Part shown: positions 42,739 to 50,590 of the stretch, piece by piece | Position numbering within the stretch: the stretch's first letter is position 1 | Layout: each line of letters begins with the position of its first letter | NCBI GenBank assembly: GCA_016721005.1 | Contig: JADKJM010000009.1 | Location: 248,001 to 312,000, forward strand | Direction of reading: 5' to 3' | From: Flavobacteriales bacterium | GTDB lineage: Bacteria; Bacteroidota; Bacteroidia; Flavobacteriales_F; PHOS-HE28 | Length of the DNA: 64,000 nt | The notes under the pieces: model-generated | Databases searched by the model: none | What the model was told of the DNA's origin: nothing | Seen by the model: the letters and a program-made list of their open reading frames with translations, nothing else | Translations under genes and position numbers: made by a program

Positions 42739-42820
42739 ATCCACAGATGTCACAGAAAGACACAGATAGTAGTAGGAATGGAACACAGCCCATCTGTGCC
42801 CATCCGTGTCATCTGTGGAT
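42739..42820. repeat. Inverted repeat between porX and tsaE
   Basis: Arms of 29 nt (42739-42767 and 42792-42820) pair at about 24 of 29 positions and contain CCACAGATG and its complement. It resembles dispersed intergenic hairpins and may form the 3' structure of the tsaE transcript. Confidence 0.65.
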
Positions 42821-42827
42821 GTATTCC

Positions 42828-44381
42828 TTACCTCGGCTTCAGCACCGCCCACGGGATCAGCATTTCCTCCAAGGAGATGCCGCCGTGTTGGAAGGTGTGC
42901 CGGAAGTAGGTGACGAAGTGGTTGTAGTTGTTCGGATACACGAAGAAGCGATCGCTCTTCGCGAAGACGTACGTGGTGCTCACGTTCGCTTTCGGCAAAA
43001 AGACCGAAGCCGGGTCCTTGATCACCAGCACATCGCGCTGCTCGTAGCTGAGGTTCTTGCCATGCTTGTAGCGCAAGTTGCTGTTGGTGTTGCGGTCGCC
43101 GACGATCTTGCTCGGCTCGTTCACGCGCACGGTGCCATGGTCGGTGGTGAGGACCACGCGGCCACCGCGCTCGGCGATGCCTTTGAAGATGTCGAACAGC
43201 GGACTGTGCTCGAACCAGCTCTTGGTGAGGCTGCGGTATGCGGCGTCGTCCTCGGCCAACTCACGGATCACCTCCATCTCCGTGCGTGCATGGCTGAGCA
43301 TGTCCACGAAGTTGTAGACGATCACGTTGAGCGGATTGCCCATGAGGTTGTCCAAACTGTCCGCGAGCTTCTTGCCGGCGTTCATATTCAGGATCTTGTG
43401 GTAGCTGAACTTCACGTTCTTGCCGAGGCGTTGCAATTGCCCGCCCACGAACTCCTCCTCGTGCATGTTCTTGCTGCCCTCTTCGTCCTCGTTCACCCAC
43501 TTGCCTGGGTAGCGCTTCTCGATCTCGCTCGGCATCATACCGGCGAAGAGCGCGTTGCGCGCGTACTGGGTGGCCGTGGGCAGGATGCTGTAGAAGAGGC
43601 CCTGCTCCTCCGTGCGGTAGAATTCGCTGAGGATCGGTTCGAGCACGCGCCATTGGTCCAGGCGCAGGTTGTCGATAAGGATCATGAATAGCGGCGGCTG
43701 CTTCTCGTCGATCAGCGGCGCCACCTTGGCCTTGAAGATCTGGTGCGATTGCATCGGCACATCGGTGCCCTTGTTGTTCACCCAGTTCACGTAGTTGTCG
43801 GTGACGAAGCGCGAGAACTGCTCGTTGGCCTCGGCCCATTGCGAGCGGAGGATCTCCGTCATCCCTTGGTCCTGTCCGCCGCTGAGGTCGAGTTCCCAGC
43901 GCACGAGTTCGCTGTACAGCTGCTTCCAGTCCTCGGTGCTGAGGCGATCGCCCATGCGGATGGCGAGCTGGCGGAACTGCTGCTGGTAGTTGGTGTTGCT
44001 CTTCTCGCTCACCAGCTTGCGCCCCTCGAGGTTCTTCTTCAGGGAGAGCAGGATCTGGTTCGGGTTCACGGGCTTGATCAGGTAGTCGCTGATCTTGCCA
44101 CCGATGGCCTCCTCCATGATGTGCTCCTCCTCGCTCTTGGTGATCATGATCACCGGTACGAGTGGATGCAGGGCCTTGATGCGCGAGAGCGTTTCCAATC
44201 CGCTGAGGCCGGGCATGTTCTCATCCAGGAAGATGATGTCGTACTCCTTCTTCTTGCTGCTCTCCACGGCATCGAGCCCGTTGTTCACGGTATCCACGCT
44301 GTAGCCTTTGGCTTGGAGGAAGAGCACGTGTGGTCGCAGAAGATCGATCTCGTCGTCGGCCCAGAGGATGTTCGCGGTCAT
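42828..44381 (-). CDS. porX: PorX-type two-domain response regulator with PglZ phosphatase domain
   Basis: 517 residues from MTANILWADDEIDLLRPHVL. A CheY-like receiver with phospho-acceptor Asp53 (DIIFLDENMPGLSGLETL) and Lys in SDYLIKPVNP is followed by an alpha-helical linker and the PglZ domain (PLFMILIDNLRLDQWRVLEP, VVLTTDHGTVRVNEPSKI), an alkaline-phosphatase-like fold that binds zinc. This arrangement is PorX, which with kinase PorY controls T9SS gene expression in Porphyromonas and gliding bacteria. Its presence matches the eight T9SS cargo proteins in the window. An upstream in-frame extension to 44435 lacks homology. Confidence 0.93.
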   Translation of the reverse strand: MTANILWADDEIDLLRPHVLFLQAKGYSVDTVNNGLDAVESSKKKEYDIIFLDENMPGLSGLETLSRIKALHPLVPVIMITKSEEEHIMEEAIGGKISDYLIKPVNPNQILLSLKKNLEGRKLVSEKSNTNYQQQFRQLAIRMGDRLSTEDWKQLYSELVRWELDLSGGQDQGMTEILRSQWAEANEQFSRFVTDNYVNWVNNKGTDVPMQSHQIFKAKVAPLIDEKQPPLFMILIDNLRLDQWRVLEPILSEFYRTEEQGLFYSILPTATQYARNALFAGMMPSEIEKRYPGKWVNEDEEGSKNMHEEEFVGGQLQRLGKNVKFSYHKILNMNAGKKLADSLDNLMGNPLNVIVYNFVDMLSHARTEMEVIRELAEDDAAYRSLTKSWFEHSPLFDIFKGIAERGGRVVLTTDHGTVRVNEPSKIVGDRNTNSNLRYKHGKNLSYEQRDVLVIKDPASVFLPKANVSTTYVFAKSDRFFVYPNNYNHFVTYFRHTFQHGGISLEEMLIPWAVLKPR

Positions 44382-44522
44382 AGTCGGGTTGATGGCACTT
44401 TTCGGCGCTACGGGTTCAGTGATGAAAGTTCGCATGCAAGAGCAACGGGATAGTTGGTCCGTTGTTGCCCAGTACTTTCGGGCCCGAAGGTAGACCTACC
44501 GGAAAAAGCAAGGATGGGATCA

Positions 44523-44757
44523 GCCGCAAAGGCGCAAAGACGCGAAGGATCGGCGCATAGGACCGTAAATGCCGCTAGGGTTGAATTAGCCGCAGAGGCG
44601 CGAAGGCGCAAAGAAGTGAAGCGCCTCGGTTCAAATGCCGCAAGGATGATCCGCCAAGACGGATCCTTTGCGGCGTCTTCGTCGCGGCGCGGATCCAGTT
44701 ACATTCCTTGCACCTTTGCGGCCAACCACCTTCTTCGCGCCTTCGCGCCTCTGCGGC
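44523..44757. repeat. Inverted dispersed repeats between porX and the HD gene
   Basis: A 28-nt arm at 44589-44616 and its complement at 44730-44757 match at 27 of 28 positions. They contain GCAGAGGCGCGAAGGCGC. A related unit lies at 44523-44548. The 413-nt gap contains no gene; the repeats could fold into a long hairpin. Confidence 0.75.
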
Positions 44758-44794
44758 CACCTTTGTATTTGCACACCTCGCTAGCGCCTTCCGC

Positions 44795-46015
44795 ATGAAG
44801 ATCCTCAACGATCCGATCTACGGGTTCATCAGCGTGCCCAACGCGCAGGTGCTCGCGCTCATCGATCATCCGTGGTTCCAGCGGCTGCGGTACATCAAGC
44901 AATTGGGTCTCTCCCACTTGGTGTATCCGGGTGCGTTACACACGCGCTTTCACCATGCACTGGGCGCGATGCATCTCATGGGCGAAGCCATCGCCACGTT
45001 GCGGAGCAAGGGGCACGACATCAGCGATGCAGAAGCGCATGGTGCCGCGATCGCGATCCTGTTGCACGACATCGGCCATGGGCCATTCAGCCACGCACTG
45101 GAGCACACCCTCGTGGAAGGCATCGGCCATGAGGATGTGAGTGCGTTGGTGATGGACGCGCTGAACGAACGCTTCGATGGTGCGCTCACGATGGGCATCG
45201 ACATCTTTCGCGACACGCACCCTCGACGTGCGTTGCACCAACTCGTGAGCAGCCAGTTGGACGTGGACCGCATCGACTACCTGAACCGCGACAGTTTCTA
45301 CACCGGCGTGAGCGAAGGCGTGATCGGCGGCGAACGGATCCTGAAGATGCTGGAGATCCGCGACGACAAGCTTGTGGTGGAGGAGAAAGCGATCTACAGC
45401 ATCGAGAAGTTCCTTGTTGCACGCCGCTTGATGTACTGGCAGGTGTACCTGCACAAGACCGTGGTGGCTTGCGAGATGATGTTGGTGGAAACGCTGCGCC
45501 GCGCGAAGGTGCTCGCGCTCGGTGGCACCGTCGTCTTCGCCTCGCCCGCGTTGCAGGTCTTCCTCACCGCGCGGCACGACCGCACGTCCTTCCGCGATCC
45601 GGCCATCCTCGGCGAGTTCCTCCGCTTGGACGACCACGACATCATGGGCGCCGTGAAAGTGTGGACGCGTCACCCGGACAAGGTGCTCGCCACATTGGCC
45701 AGCGACCTGGTGGAACGCCGCAACCTGCACATCCGCTTGCAGAATGCGCCGTGGGATGCGGATCAAGTAGCCACGCTGCGCAAGCAAGTGGCCGACCAGC
45801 TCGGTATCTCCACTGCCGACTCCGAACGCTTCGTGATCACAGGCAGCATCGTGAACAACGCCTACGACCCCACGCACGACCGCATCGAACTGCTGCACAA
45901 GGATGGCAGCCTGCGCGACATCGCCGACGCCAGTGACAACCTCGGCATCAGCGCGCTGAGTACCCCGGTGGAGAAGTGGTACTTGGCGTGGCCGAGGTGG
46001 TTGGGGAAGATGTGA
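44795..46015 (+). CDS. HD-domain phosphohydrolase (dGTPase/SAMHD1-like)
   Basis: 406 residues from MKILNDPIYGFISVPNAQVL; upstream codons to 44708 read through a repeat. HD motifs: YPGALHTRFHHALGAMHLMG and ILLHDIGHGPFSHALEHTLV (metal-binding His-Asp pair), later SQLDVDRIDYLNRDSFYTGV. This is the pattern of deoxynucleotide triphosphohydrolase-type HD proteins. The natural substrate is unknown. The last residues, TPVEKWYLAWPRWLGKM, are repeated by two later copies of this gene's 3' end (T2 and T3). Confidence 0.9.
   Translation: MKILNDPIYGFISVPNAQVLALIDHPWFQRLRYIKQLGLSHLVYPGALHTRFHHALGAMHLMGEAIATLRSKGHDISDAEAHGAAIAILLHDIGHGPFSHALEHTLVEGIGHEDVSALVMDALNERFDGALTMGIDIFRDTHPRRALHQLVSSQLDVDRIDYLNRDSFYTGVSEGVIGGERILKMLEIRDDKLVVEEKAIYSIEKFLVARRLMYWQVYLHKTVVACEMMLVETLRRAKVLALGGTVVFASPALQVFLTARHDRTSFRDPAILGEFLRLDDHDIMGAVKVWTRHPDKVLATLASDLVERRNLHIRLQNAPWDADQVATLRKQVADQLGISTADSERFVITGSIVNNAYDPTHDRIELLHKDGSLRDIADASDNLGISALSTPVEKWYLAWPRWLGKM
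45899..46015 (+). repeat. 3'-end segment T1 of the HD gene, source of two downstream copies
   Basis: The 117 nt from AAGGATGGCAGC to the stop are repeated at 48261-48377 with six mismatches (95%). The last ~55 nt are repeated at 47521-47583. T1 is the native copy, as it continues the HD reading frame. Confidence 0.9.
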
Positions 46016-46069
46016 TCTAAGGCAGCGCATGAGCCACACCCGTCGTCATCGTTCAACAGATCACAGAAA

Positions 46070-47527
46070 ATGATCCGGCACGTATCCATCCTACTTGCGG
46101 TGATGCCCTCCTTGGGCAGTGCACAGGAATACCAACCTTTTGTCTCTGGGATGCAACGTGCCTTTCTGGATGATAGCGGTCTTGGTAGGGTGTACAGCTT
46201 GGCATTGGATCCCATCACTGCCAGCAATGGCGACACCACATACGCCAACTACTTCCTGTTGAACGCGGTCGACAGCCAGAGTGACTTCTGCTTGGGTTGG
46301 GGTTGGCCGAACTGCTTGAAACAGGATCTGCCATCATGGTTCGGCCCCCGGCTCGAGGGATCGACCGACGGTAGCTTTCGATTGTTCAACATCCTCGGTG
46401 ACACACTGCATCTGGATCCCGGGATCCCCTTTGGGGATACGTCTGCGATCTTTCAAGATCAAAACCAGCTGTTCTCGCTGATCTATGAGCAGCGGGACAC
46501 CGCAACCTTCCTAGGGATCCCGGATTCCGCGCGGTACTACCGCATCTTGCATACCGACCCTAGCGGAAACCCGATCAATTCCTCCGTGCAAGGTTCGCGG
46601 ATCATCATCGGAAAGGACCTAGGGGTGATCAGCTTCTTCCAAGTGGACTCCTTCCCTGCGGTGCTCCGGCCGATCCACATGATCGGTGATGCCGTCCGGC
46701 AAGTTGGTCTCCATACCATCACGGAGGCCACCGTGCATGACTATGCACCAGGCGATGAGGTCCAGTATCGCAGCGCGAGCGGCACGTATCCCCCACCTTC
46801 CAATTCCGTCACCTTCACCAAGTACACCATTCTTGCGCGAACGGAGACCGCCACTGATGTGACGTACACCGTCAGCTCAGAATCCTTCCATGTTGGGCAG
46901 GGCGGCGTCACGCTCAACTCCGGTGAACTCACCTACTCAAAGATCGATGTGATCGCCGAGATCCCTTTTGAAGAGTTCAATGGGAGTTCGAGATACTTGA
47001 ACTTCTTCCCACACTGCGGCCAAGTGTTCGGGGCATATGGATACTCACCGGTCCATGGTCTCGGGTATTGCGAGGCGGATGATTGTTGGACAGGTATTGA
47101 CACCAATGGGCCACCGCCCAGCGACGAATACGGCTACCTGTTAGGCGTCGGTCATACCTATTCCCATTTGACCTACCCGATAGGCCCGTTGGGCGCACCA
47201 ACGTCCAGTGGTCTTTCCATTCCCTACTTCAAGAAGAACGGTATCCCTTGCGGCATTGAAGCGATCGTCGGGATCGAGGAGAACGCCTTCGACCAAGGAT
47301 TGATCATCTCACCCGTTCCGAGCGATGGTCACTTCACGGTCCAAGCGAACTCTCCTATCCAACGCGTGGATGTCTTCGACCTGCAAGGGAGGAACGTCGG
47401 CGGGTTCATCGTGAACGACACGAGCGTGGAACTGGAACTCGGCGATCGGCCTGAAGGCTTGTACATGGTACATGTGCAGTTCTTGAACGGCATCCGTGCG
47501 ATGCGAAGGATCTTGATCGCGCGTTGA
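46070..47527 (+). CDS. Secreted T9SS-sorted protein, body unrecognised
   Basis: 485 residues. The signal peptide RHVSILLAVMPSLGSAQ is followed by a body without a known family: YSLALDPITASNGDTTYANY, then several beta-rich segments and a Cys-poor core. The end (GLIISPVPSDGHFTVQANSP, VDVFDLQGRNVGGF, PEGLYMVHVQFLNGIRAMRR, ILIAR) is a type A T9SS signal. It sits between copies T1 and T2 of the HD-gene tail, and its last codons (GCGCGTTGA) overlap the left edge of T2. It may have been inserted as a unit. Confidence 0.75.
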   Translation: MIRHVSILLAVMPSLGSAQEYQPFVSGMQRAFLDDSGLGRVYSLALDPITASNGDTTYANYFLLNAVDSQSDFCLGWGWPNCLKQDLPSWFGPRLEGSTDGSFRLFNILGDTLHLDPGIPFGDTSAIFQDQNQLFSLIYEQRDTATFLGIPDSARYYRILHTDPSGNPINSSVQGSRIIIGKDLGVISFFQVDSFPAVLRPIHMIGDAVRQVGLHTITEATVHDYAPGDEVQYRSASGTYPPPSNSVTFTKYTILARTETATDVTYTVSSESFHVGQGGVTLNSGELTYSKIDVIAEIPFEEFNGSSRYLNFFPHCGQVFGAYGYSPVHGLGYCEADDCWTGIDTNGPPPSDEYGYLLGVGHTYSHLTYPIGPLGAPTSSGLSIPYFKKNGIPCGIEAIVGIEENAFDQGLIISPVPSDGHFTVQANSPIQRVDVFDLQGRNVGGFIVNDTSVELELGDRPEGLYMVHVQFLNGIRAMRRILIAR

Positions 47528-47583
47528 GCACGGCAGTGGAGATGTGGTACTTGGCGTGGCCGAGGTGGTTGGGGAAGATGTGA
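47521..47583 (+). repeat. HD-gene tail copy T2
   Basis: 63 nt resembling the last 63 nt of the HD gene, ending in the same AGATGTGA. The first part has several changes; the remaining ~40 nt (TGGTACTTGGCGTGGCCGAG onward) are identical. It has no reading frame of its own and lies just after the T9SS gene. Confidence 0.85.
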
Positions 47584-47685
47584 TCATCTTGCGGGCGGGC
47601 TTGAAGGCCGGGCAGTGGAGATCGCACCGAATGTTGACAGGAATACGCCGCATTCTCTAGGTTTGGGTGTTGAACGCCGGGACGC

Positions 47686-48027
47686 ATGGCCGCCATCCCT
47701 CCCCCCAAGGAATTCGGTCTCCAATGGCAGGCCGAATACGGACGTACACGGATGCGATGGATGTTCGTCATCCTGGGCCGGAACAAGTCGGTGTTGACGG
47801 AGATCAAGGAGGAGCTCGCCAAGGATGGCCATCGTCTGTACTCGATCTCCTACCATCGGTCCGAGTCCACGTACGTGTTCATATTGGCGAAGTTGGCGCA
47901 GTTCAACAAGGAGCAATTGCAGGCGGAGATCCTCCGCGTACACCGCTCTTGCGCGCGGCGCGGCGCCATCGGCCTGGATGATGTGGATGTGGAAGAACTG
48001 CACGCCAGTGACCTGGAGAGGAATTGA
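47686..48027 (+). CDS. Hypothetical protein, 113 aa
   Basis: 113 residues, or 91 if the ATG at 47752 is used (MRWMFVILGRNKSVLTEIKE). The compact alpha/beta sequence includes EELAKDGHRLYSISYHRSES, TYVFILAKLAQFNKEQLQAE and ILRVHRSCARRGAIGLDDVD. No signal peptide or membrane helix is present. No family was recognised. It lies between HD-tail copies T2 and T3. Confidence 0.5.
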   Translation: MAAIPPPKEFGLQWQAEYGRTRMRWMFVILGRNKSVLTEIKEELAKDGHRLYSISYHRSESTYVFILAKLAQFNKEQLQAEILRVHRSCARRGAIGLDDVDVEELHASDLERN

Positions 48028-48078
48028 CGCGAGCACTTGGGACGTGGAACCCGTGACGGCTTCGCTACACCCCGGACC

Positions 48079-48086
48079 GATCTTTG
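48079..48086 (+). promoter_or_regulatory. TAnnTTTG-like box of the chimeric gene
   Basis: GATCTTTG, 24 nt before the ATG at 48111. The same box and the same 24-nt spacing precede the paralogous gene at 50037, so the promoter region was duplicated with the gene. Confidence 0.4.
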
Positions 48087-48110
48087 CCCCTTCTACGAAA
48101 ACCCACCGCC

Positions 48111-48377
48111 ATGCGCCTGCTCCTCCTCGCATCCTTCTTCCTCTTCACCTTTACGAGCAACGCCCAACGCATCGAGAACGCATCGCGCAGCACCACCGGC
48201 TACATCAACCCCGATGGGCGCATCGAGAACAGCAGCCGCAGTACCGTGGGCTACATCAACAAGGATGGCAGCCTCCGCGACATCGCTTCCGCCAGTGATA
48301 ACCTCAGCATCAGCGCGCTGAGTACCCCGGTGGAGAAGTGGTACTTGGCGTGGCCGAGGTGGTTGGGGAAGATGTGA
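48111..48377 (+). CDS. Chimeric gene: secreted beta-repeat protein 5' half fused to the HD-gene tail
   Basis: 88 residues. The signal peptide (LLLLASFFLFTFTSNAQ) and two 17-residue repeats (RIENASRSTTGYINPDG, then RIENSSRSTVGYINKDG) are nearly identical to the protein at 50037. The frame then enters copy T3 of the HD-gene tail (SLRDIASASDNLSISALS, TPVEKWYLAWPRWLGKM) and ends at the HD stop codon. Both partners are intact at the join, which lies at the shared sequence around KDG. Whether the fused protein is made and folds is unknown. Confidence 0.7.
   Translation: MRLLLLASFFLFTFTSNAQRIENASRSTTGYINPDGRIENSSRSTVGYINKDGSLRDIASASDNLSISALSTPVEKWYLAWPRWLGKM
48261..48377 (+). repeat. HD-gene tail copy T3
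   Basis: 117 nt with six mismatches to the HD gene end (45899-46015), fused in frame to the beta-repeat gene. The last ~70 nt are identical. Confidence 0.9.
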
Positions 48378-48469
48378 ACGCCTCGCGCAATAACAAAGAT
48401 CTCGTCAAACTCGGCTGTGCTGCGAACCTGTGCGCGGTACTTTACCACGCGAACCAAATCTGGTCACTG

Positions 48470-49993
48470 ATGCACATCTCCCACTTCACCGATCAACGTT
48501 TCGTGATCGCGGTGGCCCTTACCACCCTCCCCTTTCTGTCTTGTGGCCAGAACAAGAAGGACACGCACACGCAGCTATACGAGCAGTACTTGTCCGAAGC
48601 ACATGCACGGGGCCAGTTCAACGGCAACGCGCTCGTGGTCGAACGCGGAGAGGTGGTTTATCAGGGATCCTTCGGGATCAAGAGCATTGATCCGGTTGCC
48701 CCGCTGGACCTGAACTCCGTCTTCCGCCTGGGGTCCGTCAGCAAGCAGTTCACCGCCATGGCGATCATGATGCTACAGGAACAGGGCAAGTTGGAGTACG
48801 ACCAGGACATCCGCGACTTCCTCCCGGAATTGCCCTACGAAGGGATCACCATCAGGCACTTGCTGAACCATGTCTCCGGCTTGCCGGACTACAACAGGCT
48901 CATGGATGAGAACTGGAAGACGGACCTGACCTTCACCGATCCGAAGAAGTCCATCACTGGAAATGAGGACTGCGTGAGGATGCTCGCCGAGTTGCACCCT
49001 CCGGTCCATTTCAAGCCAGGCCAGAAGTGGGAATACAGTAACACCGGCTACATGTTGCTCGCCACCATGGTGGCCAGGATATCGGGCGTATCGTTCGCCA
49101 CCTACCTGCACGATCACGTCTTCGAGCCCGCTGGCATGAGCCACACCGTGGTCTACCACTATGTGCCCGGACCTGATGCGAACATGCCGGACCGTGCCTT
49201 TGGATTCTCCATGGGTTGGAACGGGGTGGACATGCTCCCTAGCGACGCGCACTACCTGAACGCAGCGCATGGTGATGGCGGTGTCTTCTCCACGGTGGGC
49301 GACTTGATGAAATGGGACAGGATCCTGTACACGGACAAGCTCGTCACCCGCAAAACCCTTGAGGAGGCGTTCACTCCGGCGGTCCTTGCGAACGGCGATA
49401 CGACCGACTATGGCTTCGGCTGGTTCATTGAACGAACACCGGCAGGGAAGAAAGTCGTTCACCATTCCGGTGGATGGCTCGGCTTCATCACCAACATCCG
49501 CCGGGAGATCGACGAGGACAATTGCATCATCGTGCTTACGAACAAATCCACGCGCTACTACGGCATCCCGGACGATCTGGACAGGATCATTCATGATGAA
49601 CCCTATGCGCTACCACGGTTCTACATCCGCGATCCCATTGGGAAAACGCTGGCAACGGAAGGCGTAGGGTCGGCCATCGCCCAATACAAGAAGCTGAAAG
49701 CGGAACGGCCGCAGGACTACCTCTTCGAAGAGCAGGAACTCAACGTGTTCGGATACCAATTGCTCTGGGCTGATCGCGTCGAAGACGCCGTTGCGATCCT
49801 CCGACTGAACATGGAGGAATACCCGCGTTCCGCCAACGTGTATGACAGTTATGGCGATGTGCTTCTTGCGAACGGCGATACCGCTGCTGCGTTGACCAAC
49901 TTCAAGAAGGCCCTGGCCATGGACCCCGCGTTCGCCGGACTACAGGAGAAGATCAAGGGCCTCGAGGAAAGTGTCGTGCCTGCCAGAAAATAA
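48470..49993 (+). CDS. Serine hydrolase, class C beta-lactamase family lipoprotein with TPR-like tail
   Basis: 507 residues from MHISHFTDQRFVIAVALTTL. A lipobox with Cys25 (LPFLSCG) suggests lipid anchoring. The catalytic serine is in SVSK (Ser89, Lys92), followed by YSN at 189-191 (WEYSNTGYMLLATMVARIS) and HSGGWLGFITNIRREIDEDN in place of the KTG box. The C-terminus (ADRVEDAVAILRLNMEEYPR, NFKKALAMDPAFAGLQEKIK) looks like TPR helices. It resembles peptidases/esterases of the AmpC-like family; antibiotic resistance is not implied. It sits between the chimeric beta-repeat/HD-tail gene and the intact beta-repeat gene. Confidence 0.88.
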   Translation: MHISHFTDQRFVIAVALTTLPFLSCGQNKKDTHTQLYEQYLSEAHARGQFNGNALVVERGEVVYQGSFGIKSIDPVAPLDLNSVFRLGSVSKQFTAMAIMMLQEQGKLEYDQDIRDFLPELPYEGITIRHLLNHVSGLPDYNRLMDENWKTDLTFTDPKKSITGNEDCVRMLAELHPPVHFKPGQKWEYSNTGYMLLATMVARISGVSFATYLHDHVFEPAGMSHTVVYHYVPGPDANMPDRAFGFSMGWNGVDMLPSDAHYLNAAHGDGGVFSTVGDLMKWDRILYTDKLVTRKTLEEAFTPAVLANGDTTDYGFGWFIERTPAGKKVVHHSGGWLGFITNIRREIDEDNCIIVLTNKSTRYYGIPDDLDRIIHDEPYALPRFYIRDPIGKTLATEGVGSAIAQYKKLKAERPQDYLFEEQELNVFGYQLLWADRVEDAVAILRLNMEEYPRSANVYDSYGDVLLANGDTAAALTNFKKALAMDPAFAGLQEKIKGLEESVVPARK

Positions 49994-50004
49994 CCAACCG
50001 GACC

Positions 50005-50012
50005 GATCTTTG
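50005..50012 (+). promoter_or_regulatory. TAnnTTTG-like box of the beta-repeat gene
   Basis: GATCTTTG, 24 nt before the ATG at 50037; same as in the paralogue upstream. Confidence 0.4.
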
Positions 50013-50036
50013 CCCAACCGCCCATAACCCACCGCC

Positions 50037-50447
50037 ATGCGCCTGCTCCTCCTCGCATCCTTCTTCCTCTTCACCTTTACGAGCAACGCCCAACGCATCG
50101 AGAACAGCAGCCGCAGCACCACCGGCTACATCAACCCGGATGGGCGCATTGAGAACAGCAGCCGCAGTACCATCGGCTACATCAACAAGGATGGCCGCAT
50201 CGAGAACGCCTCGCGCAGCACCATCGGGTACATCAATGCGGACGGGCGCATCGAGAACAGCAGCCGCAGCACCGTGGGCTACGTGAACAAGGACGGTCGT
50301 GTGGAGAACAGCAGTCGCAGCACAATAGGGTATGTGAACGCCGATGGCCGCGTGGAGAACAGCAGTCGAAGCACCATTGGTTATGCCAACGATGTACCCG
50401 CGACATGGGCCGCGGTGTTCTTCTTCTTCTTCACGTTCGAGAAGTAG
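50037..50447 (+). CDS. Secreted 17-residue-repeat protein (possibly the 5-fold beta-flower family)
   Basis: 136 residues. Signal peptide 1-19 (LLLLASFFLFTFTSNAQ), then six tandem 17-residue units from residue 20 to 121, such as RIENSSRSTIGYINKDG and RVENSSRSTIGYVNADG, then ATWAAVFFFFFTFEK. Repeats of alternating polar and aromatic residues with Gly-Tyr turns suggest a beta-rich solenoid or propeller-like fold. It resembles short Bacteroidota secreted proteins sometimes annotated as 5-fold beta-flower, though the copy number here is six. Function is unknown. The 3' end recurs at 52158-52342 and the 5' end at 48073-48260. Confidence 0.8.
   Translation: MRLLLLASFFLFTFTSNAQRIENSSRSTTGYINPDGRIENSSRSTIGYINKDGRIENASRSTIGYINADGRIENSSRSTVGYVNKDGRVENSSRSTIGYVNADGRVENSSRSTIGYANDVPATWAAVFFFFFTFEK
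50094..50399 (+). repeat. 51-bp tandem repeat inside the beta-repeat gene
   Basis: Six 51-bp units encoding 17 residues each. Units differ mostly at third codon positions, and copy-number change would preserve the frame. Confidence 0.85.
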
Positions 50448-50590
50448 GGGGCGGGGTTCGGCACTGTACCTCTGGATCGCATGTGGCCCCGGGAGTGGGA
50501 CCGAACCGGGCGGGTAACACAACCAAGATGGAATGGCACGTCCAGGTCATTGAGGTGTCGATCCTACCTTCAACCCAAATTGGAAATACC

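Noticed and set aside
48338..48469. Upstream extension of the serine hydrolase
   Set aside because: It overlaps HD-tail copy T3 and adds non-signal sequence before the lipoprotein signal at 48470.
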